Source of the DNA: Nitrospirota bacterium
GTDB lineage: Bacteria > Nitrospirota > Nitrospiria > Nitrospirales > Nitrospiraceae
NCBI GenBank assembly: GCA_018971525.1
Contig: JAGXAR010000023.1
Span: 1-53,768, forward strand
DNA: 53,768 nt
Direction of reading: 5' to 3'
Every line of letters begins with the position of its first letter. Within the stretch, counting starts at the first letter, position 1. The notes beneath the pieces are model-generated. The model ran no database searches, was not told where the DNA came from, and worked only from the letters and a program-made list of their open reading frames with translations. Made by a program: the position numbers and the translations under genes. Of this stretch, positions 26,170 to 34,538 are shown in pieces.

Positions 26170-26388
26170 GTGAAGACAAAAGGGACGGTCAAGTGGTTCA
26201 ACGATCGCAAGGGATTCGGGTTCATTCGCCTTGAGAGCGGGGATGATGTCTTCGTACATTATTCCGCGCTGCAAGGAGAAGGATTCAAGACCTTGAAAGA
26301 GGGGGAAAACGTCGAGTTCGACGTCGTGCAAGGCGCAAAGGGGCCTCAGGCGTCGAATGTGCTGAAGACAGCCGTCGCCGAGTCTTGA
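26170..26388 (+). CDS. cspA: Cold-shock domain protein
   Basis: A 72-residue single-stranded nucleic-acid-binding protein of the CspA family, an RNA chaperone at low temperature or in growth. It has the beta-barrel signatures [16 protein letters not shown] (RNP1) and VFVHYSAL (RNP2). I chose the GTG at 26170 because AAAGGAGGG ends five bases before it and the encoded start [10 protein letters not shown] fits the family. The open frame extends nine codons further upstream without support. A strong terminator follows, so it is monocistronic. Confidence 0.95.
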   Translation: MKTKGTVKWFNDRKGFGFIRLESGDDVFVHYSALQGEGFKTLKEGENVEFDVVQGAKGPQASNVLKTAVAES

Positions 26389-26418
26389 CGTTTTCATTCT
26401 GCGGGATGTCTCACAGGG

Positions 26419-26447
26419 AGGCCTGCCCTTCAATTCGGGGCAGGCCT
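26419..26447 (+). terminator. Rho-independent-type terminator of the cold-shock gene
   Basis: AGGCCTGCCC (26419-26428) pairs perfectly with GGGCAGGCCT (26438-26447) around a 9-base loop, followed by the T-rich TCGTATTTCT. It lies 30 bases after the cold-shock stop codon. Confidence 0.85.
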
Positions 26448-26542
26448 TCGTATTTCTGCTGAGTACACCTGCATCCAAATACCCCATTTCGTTGACAATA
26501 CCCATTGACACTGTTAGCGTTTGATCGTTGTGGAGGTTTGAA

Positions 26543-28828
26543 TTGGCGATCGATCGCAGTAGCGTATTGCATAGCGCTCAGCTCTTTGCGTCACGAGGCC
26601 AATTCGACGCCGCCATCAATGAATGGAAGAGGCTTTCCGCCGAGTCGCCGGGCGATGGGAGTATCTTCAACTCAATCGGGGAGTTACACCTCAAACGCAA
26701 CGCCACCAACGATGCCGTGGCAGCTTTTATGCAGGCGGCCAACGCTTTCCGGGCTGAAGGGGCCACCCTCAAGGCGATCGCCACGTTCAAGAAGATCTTG
26801 AAACTTGATCCCTCGCGGTACGATGTGTACCGGCATCTGGGAGATCTGAATGCTGAACGCGGCCTCCTGAGTAGCGCGGTCCAAGATTATCTCACCCTCG
26901 GGAAACACTACCTCAAAGCGGGAAAAAGCAAAGACGCGCTGGACATCTATAAGAAGATTGTCAGCCAGGATCCCTCGAATCTGGATGCCCAGCAGCGGGT
27001 GGCGGAATTGTGCCTGCAAGAAAACATGCAGGACGAAGCCACGAAGGTCTATTTGCAGCTAGGGCGGGAGCGGTCAGCGCAGCAGCGCTATGCTGAGGCC
27101 AAGGATGCGTATCAAGCCGTGTTGCGCATCGATCCTGCCAACAGCGAGGCCGCCCAATTCATCGAACATTTCGAAAAGACCGGTGGGACTTCTGGGTACC
27201 CCGCGAAGGCAGGAGCGGTTCATGCAGCAGTCTCGTCCAAGAGTTCAGAGCCGCTCGACCTTTTGGCTGAAGCCACCCGCCGAATGGAAGAAAAACAATT
27301 CGCCGGCGCCGAGGCGATTCTCAATCAATTGCTTACCAAAGAGCCTGGAAACCCGGAAGTATGTCAATTGCTCGCGAAGTTGCATCTACAACGCGGAGAT
27401 CTCCAGGTGGCGCTTGGTGAATATCGCTACCTTGCTGGGGCGGCCTTGCGGGCGCAAGACTATGCGCAGGCTGAAACGCTGATTACTGACTTTCTGGCCG
27501 TCGAACCGCGGTCCGTTGCGCTGCTCGAACTCTATGGAGATCTCCATGCAGAGAAGGGTGATGCCGCCAATGCCGTGCTCCAATACGGGAAGGCGATTGA
27601 GCTATTGCTCGAACGGCCCGAGCCAGGGATGCCGACGCTGCATGAGGAACTGTTCGAGAAGGTCACCGCGCTGGTGCCGGATAGCCCGACGGTCAAGAAG
27701 CTGGCTGCTCTCATGAAGGGCACTACAGTGGATGAACCGCCTGTTTCGGCTCAATGCGACACCCCTGTGCCTCCGACAGCTGCGATCTCATCGAGCCCAG
27801 TCCAGGCTGCGGAAACATTTTCGACGGCCAATGCCGCTCCGGACGATGCCTGGAGTGTAACCTCCAAGATCACTCCGCTGCAGGATCGGCCTTTCTCACT
27901 CGCCGAGCCAGAGTCTGCGCCAGCTCAATCGGAGCCACCGCAGTCAGCAGAACCGGTTCCGGTAACGTCGGGCAGCGGGTTCTTGTTGTTGAATGCCGAG
28001 CCGGACGAGCGCTTGAAGACGTTGTCGCAAGCGGCAGGCTCGGATGCTTCCCTCTCGCCTGTCCTCTCGACGAGCGAGCAGTTCCAAGCCTATGTGGAGG
28101 CCGGTCAACATTCCGAGGCGGAGGAATGGCTCAGTCATCTGGTAACGGCGCAGCCGGATCATGCAGAGGCTCGAGAACTGTTCGGCTCCCTGCTCGAAGC
28201 GAAGGGTGATACCGCCGGAGCAGCCATGCAATTTTCTCGTGCCCTCGAGTTGCTTCTAGCAGATCCCGCTAATAATGAGGATGAGGCCCGGCCGGCGGGT
28301 CTCTATGCGAAAGTCAAAGAACTAGCCCCGGCCAGCCCGTTGGTTGCCAAATGGGCCTCGACGTTTTCGCCGAAGCCGCAGGCCGCAGTACCGGCCGTCG
28401 AGACGCCGGTTTCTGCTGAGCCCGAGGATGGGATTGACTCGGAGACCCACTACACGCTGGGAGTGGCCTACAAGAACATGGGGTTGTTGGACGAAGCGAA
28501 AGAAGAATTTCGTCTCTCGATGAAGGACCCTGATTTTTTCTTGGACTCCTGTCTCATGATCGCGGTCTGTTTGAAGGAACAGGGAGAAGGCCAGTCGGCG
28601 AGTGTACAGCTCGAACTGCTGCTGAAGGACCCGAAGTGCCAGGGGGCCAAGGCGCAAGCCATTCGTTATGAACTCGGCTTACTCCGCGAAGCCCAAGAAC
28701 AGTGGAGCCAGGCTGCTGCAATCTACGAATCGATTCCGACTTTCCACGACGTGCCGCAACGACTCGAATCAGTTCGCGCGCACATGATCCCAGCTGAGCC
28801 CACCTCCGCGCTTCGCTACGCCAACTAG
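26543..28828 (+). CDS. Large TPR-repeat protein
   Basis: A 761-residue tetratricopeptide-repeat protein. Repeats of about 34 residues fill residues 5-370 (for example AIATFKKILKLDPSRYDVYRHLGDL and ALDIYKKIVSQDPSNLDAQQRVAEL, each seen as helix pairs). A low-complexity Pro/Ala/Ser linker runs from about 400 to 500. Further repeats follow at about 510-580 and 640-750 (YTLGVAYKNMGLLDEAKEEF). No signal peptide is visible, so it is probably cytoplasmic. I chose the TTG at 26543 because GGAGGT ends five bases before it. TPR proteins are scaffolds; the partner is unknown. A remote similarity to type IV pilus or gliding-type TPR proteins would be of interest given the chemosensory cluster, but this is speculation. 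Confidence 0.85.
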   Translation: MAIDRSSVLHSAQLFASRGQFDAAINEWKRLSAESPGDGSIFNSIGELHLKRNATNDAVAAFMQAANAFRAEGATLKAIATFKKILKLDPSRYDVYRHLGDLNAERGLLSSAVQDYLTLGKHYLKAGKSKDALDIYKKIVSQDPSNLDAQQRVAELCLQENMQDEATKVYLQLGRERSAQQRYAEAKDAYQAVLRIDPANSEAAQFIEHFEKTGGTSGYPAKAGAVHAAVSSKSSEPLDLLAEATRRMEEKQFAGAEAILNQLLTKEPGNPEVCQLLAKLHLQRGDLQVALGEYRYLAGAALRAQDYAQAETLITDFLAVEPRSVALLELYGDLHAEKGDAANAVLQYGKAIELLLERPEPGMPTLHEELFEKVTALVPDSPTVKKLAALMKGTTVDEPPVSAQCDTPVPPTAAISSSPVQAAETFSTANAAPDDAWSVTSKITPLQDRPFSLAEPESAPAQSEPPQSAEPVPVTSGSGFLLLNAEPDERLKTLSQAAGSDASLSPVLSTSEQFQAYVEAGQHSEAEEWLSHLVTAQPDHAEARELFGSLLEAKGDTAGAAMQFSRALELLLADPANNEDEARPAGLYAKVKELAPASPLVAKWASTFSPKPQAAVPAVETPVSAEPEDGIDSETHYTLGVAYKNMGLLDEAKEEFRLSMKDPDFFLDSCLMIAVCLKEQGEGQSASVQLELLLKDPKCQGAKAQAIRYELGLLREAQEQWSQAAAIYESIPTFHDVPQRLESVRAHMIPAEPTSALRYAN

Positions 28829-28990
28829 TCAGCTCAGAAACAATCACCCGCATCCTTCTCTCCTCGCACGGACGTTCCCACGTAAGTTAGCCGAACGAGA
28901 CTGGCGGGACAAGCGAGAAAGGTGTAACACTTCGAATAAATGCTTGTGCCTCCTGCTTATCGCGCCGTTCCAGCCCGTCTCGTGCTTGAC

Positions 28991-29009
28991 GCGCCACGGT
29001 CTGTGGCGC
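28991..29009. terminator. Hairpin between the convergent TPR and dehydrogenase genes
   Basis: GCGCCAC (28991-28997) pairs with GTGGCGC (29003-29009) around a 5-base loop. On the plus strand TGGCGGACTTTTCC follows. It lies between two convergent genes and may stop transcription from both. It merges into a repeat end. Confidence 0.5.
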
Positions 29010-29033
29010 TGGCGGACTTTTCCAGTATCCGGC
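29010..29033 (-). repeat. Inverted end of the CAGGATG-type repeat
   Basis: GGCGGACTTTTCCAGTATCC matches the reverse complement of the left end of the 30033-30154 element, with two substitutions. A clear partner end was not found, so this is a solo or worn copy. It reaches the last bases of the dehydrogenase gene. Confidence 0.5.
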
Positions 29034-29998
29034 TAGTGAACGTGATTTGGGGCCGGACGTCCCTCTAAGACGGCGTGAATATTCTTCAAACAGACCAGTC
29101 CCATCTGAACCCTCGCGTGTAGCGTGGCAGAGCCTATGTGGGGGAGAAGCACTACTTGCTTCAACTGCGCCAGCATCTGGTGCGGGGCCGGTTCCTGTTC
29201 ATAGACGTCGAGTCCCGCGCCGGCGATGATTCCTGTCTTGAGGGCATCGACCAACGCTCTTTCATCGATGATCGAACCACGAGCGGTATTGATGACAAAG
29301 GCCGTGGGGCGCATCCAAGCCAATTCGTGGGCGCCGATCAGATGGTGGGTCGCAGGTGTGAGAGGGGTATGAATCGTGACGATGTCGGCCTCCTCGAGGA
29401 TATCTCGTAGTGATCGATGTTCCCACTCGTGGGGGAACGATGGGGTGGCCAGAGATTGGCGTGTGTGGTAGCGCACTCGCATGCGAAATCCTACCGCGCG
29501 CTGGGCCACAGCTTGACCGATTCGTCCCATGCCGATGATTCCCAGCGTCTTGCCCGTGACTTCCGCTCCCAAGAGTTGTGTGGGACTCCACCCGGTCCAT
29601 TTGCCGGATCGAACGAGGGTGTCGCCTTCGACGACGCGTCGTGCCGTCGCCAGGAGCAAGGCCCAGGTCAGATCTGCGGTGGCATCCGTCAAGACGTCCG
29701 GAGTATTGGTGACGATCAGACCGCATTGTCGCGCGGCAGCAAGATCGATGTTGTTGTACCCGACGGCATAGTTCGCCAGAATTTTCAGTCGAGTGGCTAC
29801 ACGTATCGTTTCTGCGTCAATGGGATCGCCCAGAGTGACGATTGCGGCGTCGGCCTGGCTGAGTCCCTCCCGCAGCGCCGATGGAGCGGGCAACGCATCG
29901 AGCGGTTCCTGCACCAGTTGGAACCGCTCCCGCACGATGGCCATGACGGGATCGGGGAGGAGGCGAGAGAGGTAAAGGATCGGACGGGTGTTGGTCAC
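29033..29998 (-). CDS. D-isomer-specific 2-hydroxyacid dehydrogenase (glyoxylate/hydroxypyruvate reductase-like)
   Basis: This 321-residue NAD(P)-dependent enzyme interconverts a 2-keto acid and its D-2-hydroxy acid, probably glyoxylate/glycolate or hydroxypyruvate/D-glycerate. The substrate-domain half (LKILANYAVGYNNIDL) is followed by the Rossmann motif G-M-G-R-I-G near 154-159. The catalytic Arg lies in NTARGSIIDERAL, and the Glu and His in the usual spacing, with His in LLPHIGSAT. A glycolate/D-lactate-type flavoprotein dehydrogenase is encoded divergently about 300 bases away, so the two may act on the same hydroxyacid pool. The substrate cannot be fixed from sequence alone. Confidence 0.88.
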   Translation of the reverse strand: MTNTRPILYLSRLLPDPVMAIVRERFQLVQEPLDALPAPSALREGLSQADAAIVTLGDPIDAETIRVATRLKILANYAVGYNNIDLAAARQCGLIVTNTPDVLTDATADLTWALLLATARRVVEGDTLVRSGKWTGWSPTQLLGAEVTGKTLGIIGMGRIGQAVAQRAVGFRMRVRYHTRQSLATPSFPHEWEHRSLRDILEEADIVTIHTPLTPATHHLIGAHELAWMRPTAFVINTARGSIIDERALVDALKTGIIAGAGLDVYEQEPAPHQMLAQLKQVVLLPHIGSATLHARVQMGLVCLKNIHAVLEGRPAPNHVH

Positions 29999-30032
29999 GG
30001 GCGCGTGCTCCTATCCGCGGATCACATCTTAC

Positions 30033-30154
30033 CAGGATGCTGAAAAAGTCCGCCAGCTTTGTTCTCGCCGCGCTCAGAAGCTTAACGTACCGAAGCCTAC
30101 GCCTCGCCTTTTCACTCGCTGCAGCCTTGCTGGACAGCCTTTTTGAGCATCCTG
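30033..30154. repeat. 122-bp element with 25-bp imperfect inverted ends (REP/MITE-like)
   Basis: The left end CAGGATGCTGAAAAAGTCCG (continuing CCAGC) and the right end, whose reverse complement is CAGGATGCTCAAAAAGGCTG (continuing TCCAGC), form long imperfect terminal inverted repeats. No plausible gene is inside. Solo ends occur at 22189 and 29010. The layout suggests a small non-autonomous mobile or REP-type element, which may also fold as a hairpin in RNA. Confidence 0.7.
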
Positions 30155-30308
30155 CGCGGTATGTTCCTGTTGTCCTAGACGTGCGGACCGGCGAAGTTCC
30201 GGCGTACTACCTGGTTTTGCTGAGGTCTGTTAGCCGGTCGCGCACTGCGCAACAGCCAGACTTGTGCTGGTCTCAAAAGTCCGTCTAGAATGAACGACAC
30301 CTTCAACT

Positions 30309-33152
30309 ATGACCTCACCAACTCTCATTCTGCCTGAACGTTCCCACGCCATTGCCTCCGACCTCCGAGCCGCGGTAGGCGTCGAAAAAGTAAAGGACGA
30401 CTATTCGACGCTCACCGCTTATGCGGTGGATGCGAGCATCTATCGGATGGCGCCTCGGGCGGTCGTTCTCGTTGAGTCCGAGGAGGATATCGCCGCCACA
30501 GTTCGTTATGCTGTGCAACGAGGCATCCCGCTGACGCCGCGCGCCGCCGGGACAAATCTGACCGGCTCGGCGATCGGGTCCGGGATCATCCTGGACGTCT
30601 CGCGCCTGAATCGGGTGCTGGAGCTGAATCGAGAAGAGCGCTGGACTCGAGTGCAGCCGGGGATCGTACTCGCCGAGTTGAATACACAGCTGGGGCGGTA
30701 TGGATTATTATTCGGTCCCGACCCCTCGAGCGGCGACATGTGCAAGCTCGGCGGGATGTTGGCGAACAACTCATCCGGCCCCCACACGTTGCGGTACGGT
30801 TCCGTCAAAGATAATGTGAAGGGCCTCCGTGTCTGCCTGCAGTCCGGTGAGTGGCTGGAGGCCAGAGCCTATGGGCTCGACGATCCGGCCTGCGACCATC
30901 TGCTGAAGATGCATAGGCCACTTCTTGATTTGCGGTCGTTGCTGCAAGACCATGCCCCGCTGATTGCACAGAAACGTCCAGCTGTCAGCAAGAACAGTTG
31001 TGGCTACAACCTTTTCGGTCTCGTCGATGGGCTTGCGCGAGGCTGTCTCGATCTTCCCAAACTGTTCGTCGGCAGCGAGGGCACGCTCGGTCTCTTCAGT
31101 GAAGCTACGATCAGGTTGGTTGAGAAACCCCGCGCGACCCTCACGGCGCTCATCCATTTTCACCGCCTGGAAGATGTGGGCGACGCGGTGCCGAAGCTGC
31201 TGGGGTTGAGTCCGAGCGCGTTGGAAGTGATGGACGCCAACACGCTCAATCTGATCGGACGGGCGAAGCACGGCATCCCCGCAGCAGCGGCTGCCACCCT
31301 CCTGATAGAGCTGGATGCTGATGGATCCGGGACCGATCTTCTGGCACAGGCCGAGCGCATGACCGGGATATGTCGCCGCTATCGCCTCACGTCCGATCCC
31401 GTGATCGCCTTCGACCCCGAGCAAAGGGACCAATTATGGAAGGCCCGCAAGGCCCTCTATCCCACGCTCTATCGATTCGATCCCAGGAAGAAGCCCATCA
31501 ACTTTGTCGACGACGTGGTGGTGCCGGCTGAACGGATCAGCGAACTCATCCTATATCTGGAAGAGTTCTTTGCAGGGCAGCATATGCCAGTTGCGATTTT
31601 CGGTCATATCGGGAATGGGAACGCCCACATCATTCCCTTGCTTGACGTGAACGACCAAGAAGATTTTCAGAAGATGGTGCAGGGCTATCACGAGATTCAC
31701 CAAACTGTCTTGAGCCGCTTCGGCGGTTCGATCTGCGGGGAGCACGGGGATGGGCGGGTACGCGCCGAATATGTGAAGACGATGTTCGGCCCAGAGCTCT
31801 ACGACCTGTTTGTGCGGGTGAAGCAGAGCTTCGATCCCTCCGGGGTGCTCAATCCCGGCATCAAGATCAGCGACCGGCCCTTCACGGACAATATCGACTA
31901 TGTGCGATTGTCCAAACCCTGCGCGACCTGCGCGAAGTGTAATTCCGTCTGCCCGGTCTACGATGTCTTTCAATCGGAAGACATGAGTTCACGGGGCTGG
32001 TTCGAGATTGTCACCGACAAGAACTATAGTTATCTCAATTCGAAGCGAGTCGTGGAAGCCTGTCTCAACTGTAAGTCCTGTCGTACGGCCTGTCCGGCCG
32101 GTGTTGATGTGTCCCAGCTCATTCTAGACCGGCGCGCCGAGCAGCCGAACAAGATGGCCGGTGTCATCTTTCGTTTCCATGCACAAACATGGCTATTCGA
32201 GCGATTCTTAAAGCTTCTCGCGAGGTACCAGTCACTGTGGGATCGGCCCCCGATGCGGCGCCTGCTCGATCGTTTGACGAAGCCGCTCATGCGTCGTATA
32301 GCCGAGACCGCACGATTGTCACCTCAGCTGGTGCTGCCTCGACTGGCCCGGCGCCAGCTCCGTGATCGCTATCCCGAACTGATTCCTCAGGCAGGGCAAG
32401 CTGCTCGCTCTCCGGTGGCCTATTTTCATGGCTGCGCAGCCAACTATTTCGACGACGGGGTGGGGGATGCCGTCATTTCCGTGCTGCGAAAACATGGGGT
32501 CGAGCCGGATCTGCCGCTGCAACGCTGTTCCGGAACGCCGATCGAAACTTACGGCCATCGCGCCCTGGCCAAAGAAGGGGCGCGGGTCAATCTCGCGTCC
32601 ATGGCAGGATACGACAAGGTGGTGACCGGGTGCGCCTCCTGCACTCTCATGCTGAAGGACTATCCGACCCTGTTCGCCGGTGAGCCGGAGCAAGCGGCGG
32701 CCCAGGCCTTGGCCAAACGCGTCACACATATCTCGGAGTTTGTGTCACAATCGCCGATGAAACCGGCCATGGCGAAAGCCCGGCCCACCAGGTGCAAAGT
32801 CGCGTATCATTCCTCCTGTCATTTGCGAGCCGCGGGAGTGACCAAGGAGCCTCGTGCGATTCTCGCAGGTTTGCCGGGCGTCGAGTATGTCGAGATGCCG
32901 GACGCCGACCGCTGTGCGGGCGGAGCAGGGACCTACCTCGTGAAGGACTTTGAAACGTCGCAGCGCATTGTCGAGCGCAAGCGGCGGGGCGTCGAACAGA
33001 GCGGCGCAGAGGTTGTGGCCACGAGTTGTCCGGCCTGTATGATTCAATTGCGCACCGGATTGCAGGGCGCAGCGGAGGTGAAGCATGTGGCCCAACTGAT
33101 TCAAGAAGCCTACGAGGCAGCAGACAGACAGGCGAGTGGAGGACCGTCATGA
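30309..33152 (+). CDS. FAD-linked dehydrogenase fused to a two-cluster ferredoxin domain and a CCG-like domain (glycolate/D-lactate type)
   Basis: A 947-residue fusion. An FAD-binding PCMH domain (about 35-235; PRAAGTNLTGSAIGSG) and an FAD oxidase C-terminal domain (about 240-530; FGHIGNGNAH, GEHGDGRVR) form the GlcD-like part. Two [4Fe-4S] motifs follow, CATCAKCNSVCP near 537 and CLNCKSCRTACP near 585. A heterodisulfide-reductase-like domain (about 710-940) has C-A-S-C and C-P-A-C, but its two central motifs read R-C-S-G and R-C-A-G instead of C-C-G. The enzyme should oxidise a 2-hydroxyacid and pass electrons through Fe-S centres. Its stop overlaps the next start (ATGA), which suggests that the tiny dihaem cytochrome is its electron acceptor. 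Confidence 0.88.
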   Translation: MTSPTLILPERSHAIASDLRAAVGVEKVKDDYSTLTAYAVDASIYRMAPRAVVLVESEEDIAATVRYAVQRGIPLTPRAAGTNLTGSAIGSGIILDVSRLNRVLELNREERWTRVQPGIVLAELNTQLGRYGLLFGPDPSSGDMCKLGGMLANNSSGPHTLRYGSVKDNVKGLRVCLQSGEWLEARAYGLDDPACDHLLKMHRPLLDLRSLLQDHAPLIAQKRPAVSKNSCGYNLFGLVDGLARGCLDLPKLFVGSEGTLGLFSEATIRLVEKPRATLTALIHFHRLEDVGDAVPKLLGLSPSALEVMDANTLNLIGRAKHGIPAAAAATLLIELDADGSGTDLLAQAERMTGICRRYRLTSDPVIAFDPEQRDQLWKARKALYPTLYRFDPRKKPINFVDDVVVPAERISELILYLEEFFAGQHMPVAIFGHIGNGNAHIIPLLDVNDQEDFQKMVQGYHEIHQTVLSRFGGSICGEHGDGRVRAEYVKTMFGPELYDLFVRVKQSFDPSGVLNPGIKISDRPFTDNIDYVRLSKPCATCAKCNSVCPVYDVFQSEDMSSRGWFEIVTDKNYSYLNSKRVVEACLNCKSCRTACPAGVDVSQLILDRRAEQPNKMAGVIFRFHAQTWLFERFLKLLARYQSLWDRPPMRRLLDRLTKPLMRRIAETARLSPQLVLPRLARRQLRDRYPELIPQAGQAARSPVAYFHGCAANYFDDGVGDAVISVLRKHGVEPDLPLQRCSGTPIETYGHRALAKEGARVNLASMAGYDKVVTGCASCTLMLKDYPTLFAGEPEQAAAQALAKRVTHISEFVSQSPMKPAMAKARPTRCKVAYHSSCHLRAAGVTKEPRAILAGLPGVEYVEMPDADRCAGGAGTYLVKDFETSQRIVERKRRGVEQSGAEVVATSCPACMIQLRTGLQGAAEVKHVAQLIQEAYEAADRQASGGPS

Positions 33153-33388
33153 AGATGCGCAAGATCGACGGCCTCTTCGTCCTATTCGCGGTGGCCGTCG
33201 TCGTCGGGGTTTCGATGTTGCCGACTCCGAAAGACCGGAATCCGATGATCCCGGCTGATGCCGCGCATCAGGCGATCAAGGTAGAGCAGGCCTGTTTGCA
33301 ATGTCATGTCCCCACGGGCAGCCGGCCCATGCCGGAGCGACATCCCAGACGGCAAGATTGTTTCCGCTGCCACGCACGTGGTGTGTGA
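33149..33388 (+). CDS. Small membrane-anchored dihaem c-type cytochrome
   Basis: A 79-residue protein with an N-terminal membrane anchor or uncleaved signal (about 8-25, LFVLFAVAVVVGVSML) and two haem c motifs, C-L-Q-C-H near 49-53 and C-F-R-C-H near 72-76. Spare His residues between them could serve as distal ligands. The arrangement recalls the short haem-pair region of NapB-type cytochromes. Its ATG overlaps the upstream stop codon, and GGAGGA lies just before, so it is translated together with the flavoprotein dehydrogenase. A role as its periplasm-facing electron acceptor is inferred. Confidence 0.82.
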   Translation: MKMRKIDGLFVLFAVAVVVGVSMLPTPKDRNPMIPADAAHQAIKVEQACLQCHVPTGSRPMPERHPRRQDCFRCHARGV

Positions 33389-33445
33389 AGCAATCGGATT
33401 GTGTAAGCACCATACGAGAAACGAACAAGGAGATACGAGGGTCAA

Positions 33446-33724
33446 ATGGTTACAGTGCTGGTCTTTGGATTGACGCTTCGCGATGCGGTCGGAGAGACGG
33501 AATTAGAGCTTGAGGCTTCCGAGCCGACCACGGTCCGGAAACTTATTGAATCGAATCAGGATCGGATGGGCCCATTGCTTCAGTTTCTGTTGAACCGGGA
33601 GGTGATGATTGCGGTGAACAAAAAAGTGAGCGGGGAGGATACGGTGGTCAAGGACGGGGATATCGTGAAGTTCTCCCACCAGTCGAGAACGTCGTATGAC
33701 GGGACGAGAGACATTCCCACTTAG
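33446..33724 (+). CDS. MoaD/ThiS-like ubiquitin-fold protein without a C-terminal Gly-Gly
   Basis: A 92-residue protein of the beta-grasp MoaD/ThiS group. It has VTVLVFGLTLRDAVG at the start, the helix VRKLIESNQDRM, and VAVNKK-type and VKDGDIVKF strands at the usual places (here IAVNKKVSGED and VVKDGDIVKF). Working sulfur carriers end in Gly-Gly, which is thiocarboxylated; this one ends with T-R-D-I-P-T. It either needs trimming or has another role. AAGGAG lies upstream of the ATG. It follows the cytochrome gene by 57 bases on the same strand, without moa or thi genes nearby. Confidence 0.7.
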   Translation: MVTVLVFGLTLRDAVGETELELEASEPTTVRKLIESNQDRMGPLLQFLLNREVMIAVNKKVSGEDTVVKDGDIVKFSHQSRTSYDGTRDIPT

Positions 33725-33846
33725 CAGGATGCTGCATCGTGTCTCGTGAAACGTGAAGCGTATCTCGCAAGCTAGGGAGCCGTCCGCCTGCGAACGACGA
33801 GATACCAACGTCGTACGAAGGGGACGGGTTTTCCGGCATCCTGCTG
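33723..33846. repeat. Possible short inverted-repeat element after the MoaD-like gene
   Basis: AGCAGGATGC at the left and GCATCCTGCT at the right enclose about 105 bases with no gene. The ends share the CAGGATGC core of the 30033 element but match for only about 10 bases. It fills the gap between two convergent genes and could act as a bidirectional terminator. Confidence 0.4.
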
Positions 33847-34482
33847 CTAGGTGTTGGCCCCTTCGCGATGGTTTCTATATTCGAGGAATAGCCGGCTATG
33901 CCGGTTGCCGGTGAGTTCGAGTGTGATCGTCCCGTCTTCGGTCTCCCATGATGCATGGTAGTGCAGATGGCCGATGAGGACTGCGACGCCCCAGTAGTCG
34001 GGGACCGGTTGGTAGAGGTCGTTGTCCCACACAGTCTGATCGTTCGTCGGGCTTCCGTAGGTAGCGGTGAGCCGCTCTTTCAGAGTCAGGTAGTACCCGA
34101 TAAATTCGTTCAGTCCGTTGAGAGGCCGCTGCAGCAGGATGTACTGGCCGCGGATCAGTGATTCGTGCCGGAATTCATACCCTTCAAGCACGCCGTGATC
34201 GGAGAGGTTGCGCCGGTAGATCAGCTTGCCTTCCTCGTCGCGCTCGGCCCTTCCTGCCACCGACAGGCGAAGGGCTTCCGGCTGTTGTCCCCAATGAGCC
34301 TGCACGGTCTGCAAGAAGGTCAGGACCTGCCTCGTCACCTCCGCTTGTAAGGTGGCTTCGTCTTCCTCGTCGAATGGAACAGTGAAGGTCGGCGCCTCTG
34401 GAGCATCTTCTGGATTGGCCCACGCGAAGGGAGGGAATCCAGTCAGCATCACGCCGAGCATCAGTCCGATGAGATGACGCAT
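33847..34482 (-). CDS. Exported hypothetical protein, 211 residues
   Basis: I do not recognise a family. A signal peptide is clear (about 1-22, MRHLIGLMLGVMLTGFPPFA then W-A-N). The mature part starts with an acidic stretch (FDEEDEATLQAEVTRQ), then alternates strands and turns. Aromatic-rich segments such as YEFRHESLIRGQYILLQRP and GYYLTLKERLTATYG suggest a compact periplasmic beta-rich domain. No cysteine pair, haem motif or lipobox is visible. It is transcribed on the minus strand after hrpB, about 50 bases downstream, and may share its transcript. Confidence 0.75.
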   Translation of the reverse strand: MRHLIGLMLGVMLTGFPPFAWANPEDAPEAPTFTVPFDEEDEATLQAEVTRQVLTFLQTVQAHWGQQPEALRLSVAGRAERDEEGKLIYRRNLSDHGVLEGYEFRHESLIRGQYILLQRPLNGLNEFIGYYLTLKERLTATYGSPTNDQTVWDNDLYQPVPDYWGVAVLIGHLHYHASWETEDGTITLELTGNRHSRLFLEYRNHREGANT

Positions 34483-34538
34483 AGGCAGTCACGATAGAGG
34501 GACAGAGGGGCGCCGGTCTACCCTACGAAAGGTTGGAT

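Noticed and set aside
30037-30288. 83-codon frame across the inverted-repeat element
   Set aside because: It reads through the REP/MITE-like element and its terminal repeats; the translation is not protein-like.
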